From: Albidovulum sediminicola
GTDB lineage: Bacteria; Pseudomonadota; Alphaproteobacteria; Rhodobacterales; Rhodobacteraceae
Direction of reading: 5' to 3'
Length of the DNA stretch: 64,000 bases
Assembly (NCBI RefSeq): GCF_025751575.1
Contig: NZ_JAOWLA010000011.1
Coordinates: 84,491-148,490 of the forward strand
Positions 61,525 to 64,000 of this stretch are shown one piece after another. Under the pieces are notes generated by a model. It did no database searches. It saw only the letters and a program-made list of their open reading frames with translations, and was not told where the DNA came from. A program made the position numbers and the translations under genes. Every line of letters starts with the position of its first letter. Position 1 is the first letter of the stretch.

Positions 61525-62414
61525 CCGCGACGGGCCGCAAGGGCATCATTCTGGCGGGCGGATCGGGCACGCGGCTTTATCCGATCACGCATTCGGTGTC
61601 GAAGCAGATGCTGCCGCTCTACGACAAGCCGATGATCTACTACCCGCTCTCGGCGCTCATGCTGTGCCACATCCGCGAGGTCGCGATCATCTCGACCCCC
61701 CGCGACCTGCCGCAGTTCCGGACGCTCCTGGGCGACGGGTCGGCCTGGGGGATGCGGTTCGAGTTCATCGAGCAGCCCTCGCCCGACGGCTTGGCCCAGG
61801 CCTATCTTCTGGCCGAGGATTTCCTGGCCGGCGCGCCCTCGGCCATGGTGCTGGGGGACAATGTCTTCTTCGGGCCGGGCCTGTCGGAAAAACTCAAGTC
61901 CGCCGACCGGCAGGCGCAGGGCGGCAGCGTCTTCGGCTACCGCGTCGCCGACCCGGAACGCTACGGCGTGGTGGAGTTCGACCGCGAGGGCCGCGTCCTG
62001 TCGATCGTCGAAAAGCCCGAGCACCCCAAAAGCGACTATGCGGTCACCGGGATCTATTTCCTCGATGGGAGCGCCCCCGAACGGGCCCGCGCCATCCGGC
62101 CGTCAGCGCGCGGAGAGCTGGAGATCACCGATCTCTTGAACCTCTACCGCGCCGAGGGGCTCCTGAGCGTTGAGCGCATGGGGCGCGGCTACGCCTGGCT
62201 CGACACCGGCACCCACGAGAGCCTGCTGGAGGCGGCGGAATTCATCCGCACCATCGAGGCGCGGCAGAACCTGAAGGTCGGCTGCCCCGAGGAGATCGCC
62301 TTCCTCAACGGCTGGATCGACGCGGATACGCTCAAGGGCCTTGCCCGGCCCTATCTCAAGACCCAGTACGGCAGGTATCTCGCGCGCGTCGCCGATGAGG
62401 CAGAGGCAGGCTGA
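61521..62414 (+). CDS. rfbA: Glucose-1-phosphate thymidylyltransferase
   Basis: RfbA makes dTDP-glucose from glucose-1-phosphate and dTTP. The 297-residue product has the nucleotide-binding loop LAGGSGTRLYP, the SKQMLPLYDKPMIYYP segment, and LGDNVFFGPGL plus EKPEHPKSDYAVTGIYF for metal and substrate. It starts in the rfbD stop and ends 16 bases before the convergent DUF1330 gene. Confidence 0.95.
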   Translation: MTATGRKGIILAGGSGTRLYPITHSVSKQMLPLYDKPMIYYPLSALMLCHIREVAIISTPRDLPQFRTLLGDGSAWGMRFEFIEQPSPDGLAQAYLLAEDFLAGAPSAMVLGDNVFFGPGLSEKLKSADRQAQGGSVFGYRVADPERYGVVEFDREGRVLSIVEKPEHPKSDYAVTGIYFLDGSAPERARAIRPSARGELEITDLLNLYRAEGLLSVERMGRGYAWLDTGTHESLLEAAEFIRTIEARQNLKVGCPEEIAFLNGWIDADTLKGLARPYLKTQYGRYLARVADEAEAG

Positions 62415-62430
62415 ACAACCGCGCGCGCCG

Positions 62431-62718
62431 TCATGCCCCCTCGATAACGATGATGTCGTTTTCGCTGGAAGCCGTCTGCAGTTCTTGCGCCGCGCGATAC
62501 TCCGGTGAGTTGTAACAGGCCAGCGCCGCCTCATAGCTGTCAAATTCGATCACCACATGGCGTTCGCGCGACTGCCCCACCAGGCATTGGAAGCGCCCGC
62601 CCCGGACGATGAAACGGCCGCCGAATTTTTCGAAGGCGGTGGCATTCGCGGACTTGTAGCGCTCATAAGCATCCGGGTCTTTGACCGTGATATGCCCGAT
62701 CCAATATCCCTTCGCCAT
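62431..62718 (-). CDS. DUF1330 family protein
   Basis: The 95-residue product is a ferredoxin-like alpha-beta barrel protein of the DUF1330 family. It has AKGYWIGHITVKDPDAYERYK at the start, FGGRFIVRGGRFQ and RHVVIEFDSYEAALACYNSPEYR. Family members form dimers, and their role is unknown. It converges with rfbA. No neighbour suggests a function. Confidence 0.9.
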   Translation of the reverse strand: MAKGYWIGHITVKDPDAYERYKSANATAFEKFGGRFIVRGGRFQCLVGQSRERHVVIEFDSYEAALACYNSPEYRAAQELQTASSENDIIVIEGA

Positions 62719-62834
62719 ATCCCGATCCCTCCTGCGAGCCCGGGCATCAGGGTGACACAGCTTGCTGTGCCCCGGTAACCCTTTTTACCGCGCGTCAGTT
62801 GGTCGATTGCATTTCTGGAAAAGACGGCCCCGGG

Positions 62835-62864
62835 AAAAGGAAAACCCCGGCCACGGCCGGGGTT
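62835..62864 (-). terminator. Rho-independent terminator of folD
   Basis: AACCCCGGCC (62843-62852) pairs with GGCCGGGGTT (62855-62864). On the minus strand the stem is followed by TTCCTTTT. It lies 28 bases after the folD stop. Confidence 0.85.
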
Positions 62865-62891
62865 CATTTGCGTACAGGGATCACACCTCTC

Positions 62892-63782
62892 TCAGGCAGT
62901 GAGGCCTTCTGGTTCGGTGAGTTGGTTTGCGCGGCAGCAGGCTGTGAGGGTGTTTGCGAGGAGGCAGGCGATGGTCATGGGTCCGACGCCGCCGGGGACG
63001 GGGGTGATGGCGCCGGCGACCTTGGCCGCGCTGTCGTAGTCCACGTCTCCGACGAGCACGGTCTTGCCGTCGCGCTCGATCCGGTTGATGCCCACGTCGA
63101 TCACGGTCGCGCCCGGCTTGACCCAGTCGCCCGGGATCATCTCCGGCCGGCCCACCGCGGCCACCAGGATGTCGGCGCGGCGGCAGACCTCGCCCAGGTC
63201 CTTCGTGCGGCTGTGCGCGATCGTCACCGTGCAGCTGTCGCCCAGGAGAAGCTGCGCCATCGGCTTGCCGACGATGTTCGACCGGCCCACCACGACCGCG
63301 TCCAGGCCCGCCAGCTTGCCGTGATGGTCGCGCAGCATCATCAGGCAGCCCAAGGGCGTGCAGGGCACCATGCTCTTCTGCCCCGTCCCCAGAAGCCCGA
63401 CGTTCGAGATGTGGAACCCGTCCACATCCTTCGCCGGGTCGATCGCGTTGATCACCAGGTCCGAATCCAGATGTTTCGGCAGCGGCAGCTGCACCAGGAT
63501 CCCATGCACCGCCGGGTCGTTGTTGAGCTGGTCGATGAGCGCGAGCAGGTCGGCCTCCGACGTGGAGGCGTCGAGCTTGTGCTCGTAGGAGTTCATCCCC
63601 ACCTCGACCGTCTGCTTGCCCTTCGAGCGGACATAGACCTGGCTCGCCGGGTCCTCGCCCACCAGCACGACCGCAAGCCCCGGCGTGATCCCGTGCTCGT
63701 CCTTCAGACGCGCCACGTGATCGGCCACCTGGCCGCGAACCTTGGCCGCAAAGGCCTTGCCGTCGATAATCTGCGCCGTCAT
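62892..63782 (-). CDS. folD: Methylenetetrahydrofolate dehydrogenase/cyclohydrolase FolD
   Basis: FolD is the bifunctional enzyme that interconverts 5,10-methylene- and 10-formyl-tetrahydrofolate. The 296-residue product has [14 protein letters not shown] (with the catalytic lysine after SKG), [13 protein letters not shown] and the [22 protein letters not shown]-binding loop. [18 protein letters not shown] lies at the end. It is followed by a clear terminator and preceded by a chorismate mutase gene on the same strand. Confidence 0.95.
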   Translation of the reverse strand: MTAQIIDGKAFAAKVRGQVADHVARLKDEHGITPGLAVVLVGEDPASQVYVRSKGKQTVEVGMNSYEHKLDASTSEADLLALIDQLNNDPAVHGILVQLPLPKHLDSDLVINAIDPAKDVDGFHISNVGLLGTGQKSMVPCTPLGCLMMLRDHHGKLAGLDAVVVGRSNIVGKPMAQLLLGDSCTVTIAHSRTKDLGEVCRRADILVAAVGRPEMIPGDWVKPGATVIDVGINRIERDGKTVLVGDVDYDSAAKVAGAITPVPGGVGPMTIACLLANTLTACCRANQLTEPEGLTA

Positions 63783-63830
63783 GTCCTCACATCCCTCTCC
63801 TGCGCGGCCCTGCCCGGCTCGGGACCCGCC

Positions 63831-64000
63831 CTAGCCCCGGCCCAGCCGGCGTTCCTCCCGCGCGATCGACCATTCGATCAGACGCCGCCAGAGGTCCTCG
63901 ACCAGCGCCGGGTCCAGGCCATCGGCCTCTGCCCGCGCCCTTACCTTGGCCACCACCTCCTCGACCCGGTCCTCGATCCGGGCCGGAAGGCCGTTGGCCG
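63831..64000 (-). CDS. Chorismate mutase, AroQ type, C-terminal end (5' end outside window)
   Basis: The minus strand from the right edge to the stop at 63831 encodes 55 residues ending IEWSIAREERRLGRG. The helical pattern LPARIEDRVEEVVAKVRARA followed by GLDPALVEDLWRRLIEW matches the last two helices of small AroQ chorismate mutases. These convert chorismate to prephenate for tyrosine and phenylalanine. The gene begins outside the window and lies upstream of folD. Confidence 0.82.
   Translation of the reverse strand, partial: ANGLPARIEDRVEEVVAKVRARAEADGLDPALVEDLWRRLIEWSIAREERRLGRG

Overview
The window is GC-rich chromosomal DNA with the gene order and protein families of an aerobic alphaproteobacterium, most likely a member of the Rhodobacteraceae (Roseobacter/Paracoccus relatives). 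The main pointers are a coxB-ctaB-coxF-ctaG-coxC-surf1 cytochrome oxidase locus next to tldD, a methylsuccinyl-CoA dehydrogenase of the ethylmalonyl-CoA pathway, a Lhr-like/PdeM repair pair, a tad/cpa pilus locus and many ATGA-type overlapping genes. No rRNA, tRNA, CRISPR array, phage or insertion sequence was found. Taxonomy and functions are inferred from sequence features and remembered families; no database search was run.

Layout. 1-5.3 kb: start of tldD (cut by the window edge) and the aa3-type cytochrome c oxidase assembly operon. 5.3-10 kb: thrC, an M16 peptidase, an acetyltransferase and a GlcD-type FAD dehydrogenase. 10-15 kb: an adenine salvage pair (mtnP, apt) separated by a membrane-protein gene carrying a frameshift and a nonsense codon, then a secreted HELAH protein and a NYN-domain gene with an in-frame TAG. 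15-23 kb: small housekeeping genes, ptsP, the Lhr-like helicase and PdeM nuclease, and a PaaI thioesterase.

23.2-31.9 kb is the most distinctive region. It is a tightly coupled operon encoding a two-gene molybdenum hydroxylase, a 6-hydroxynicotinate reductase-like Fe-S flavoprotein, a UPF0280 protein, two tandem AA_synth (DUF1185) proteins and a MarR regulator. A convergent enamidase-like amidohydrolase gene follows. Together they suggest a reductive nicotinate or related N-heterocycle ring-opening route, like the early steps of Eubacterium barkeri nicotinate fermentation but in an aerobe, with candidate palindromic operators at both promoters.

32-38.4 kb: a polyamine module made of potFGHI, a divergent GntR/FCD regulator and a putrescine-type aminotransferase, with repeated GATC-centred palindromes at its promoters. 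38.4-48.6 kb: a tad/Flp pilus locus (cpaA, a LuxR-type regulator, tadC, tadB, tadA, cpaE, two tadE-like genes, tadG-like, cpaB, flp) with no secretin gene. 48.6-57.1 kb: a TauE-type exporter, methylsuccinyl-CoA dehydrogenase, an MFS transporter, a META-domain lipoprotein, recO, a cation diffusion facilitator, an SH3 protein, a 2-hydroxyacid dehydrogenase and a small YdcZ-type membrane protein. 57.2-62.4 kb: the four dTDP-L-rhamnose genes rfbCB and rfbDA, split by an oppositely oriented degP-type protease. 62.4-64 kb: DUF1330, folD and the 3' end of a chorismate mutase gene.
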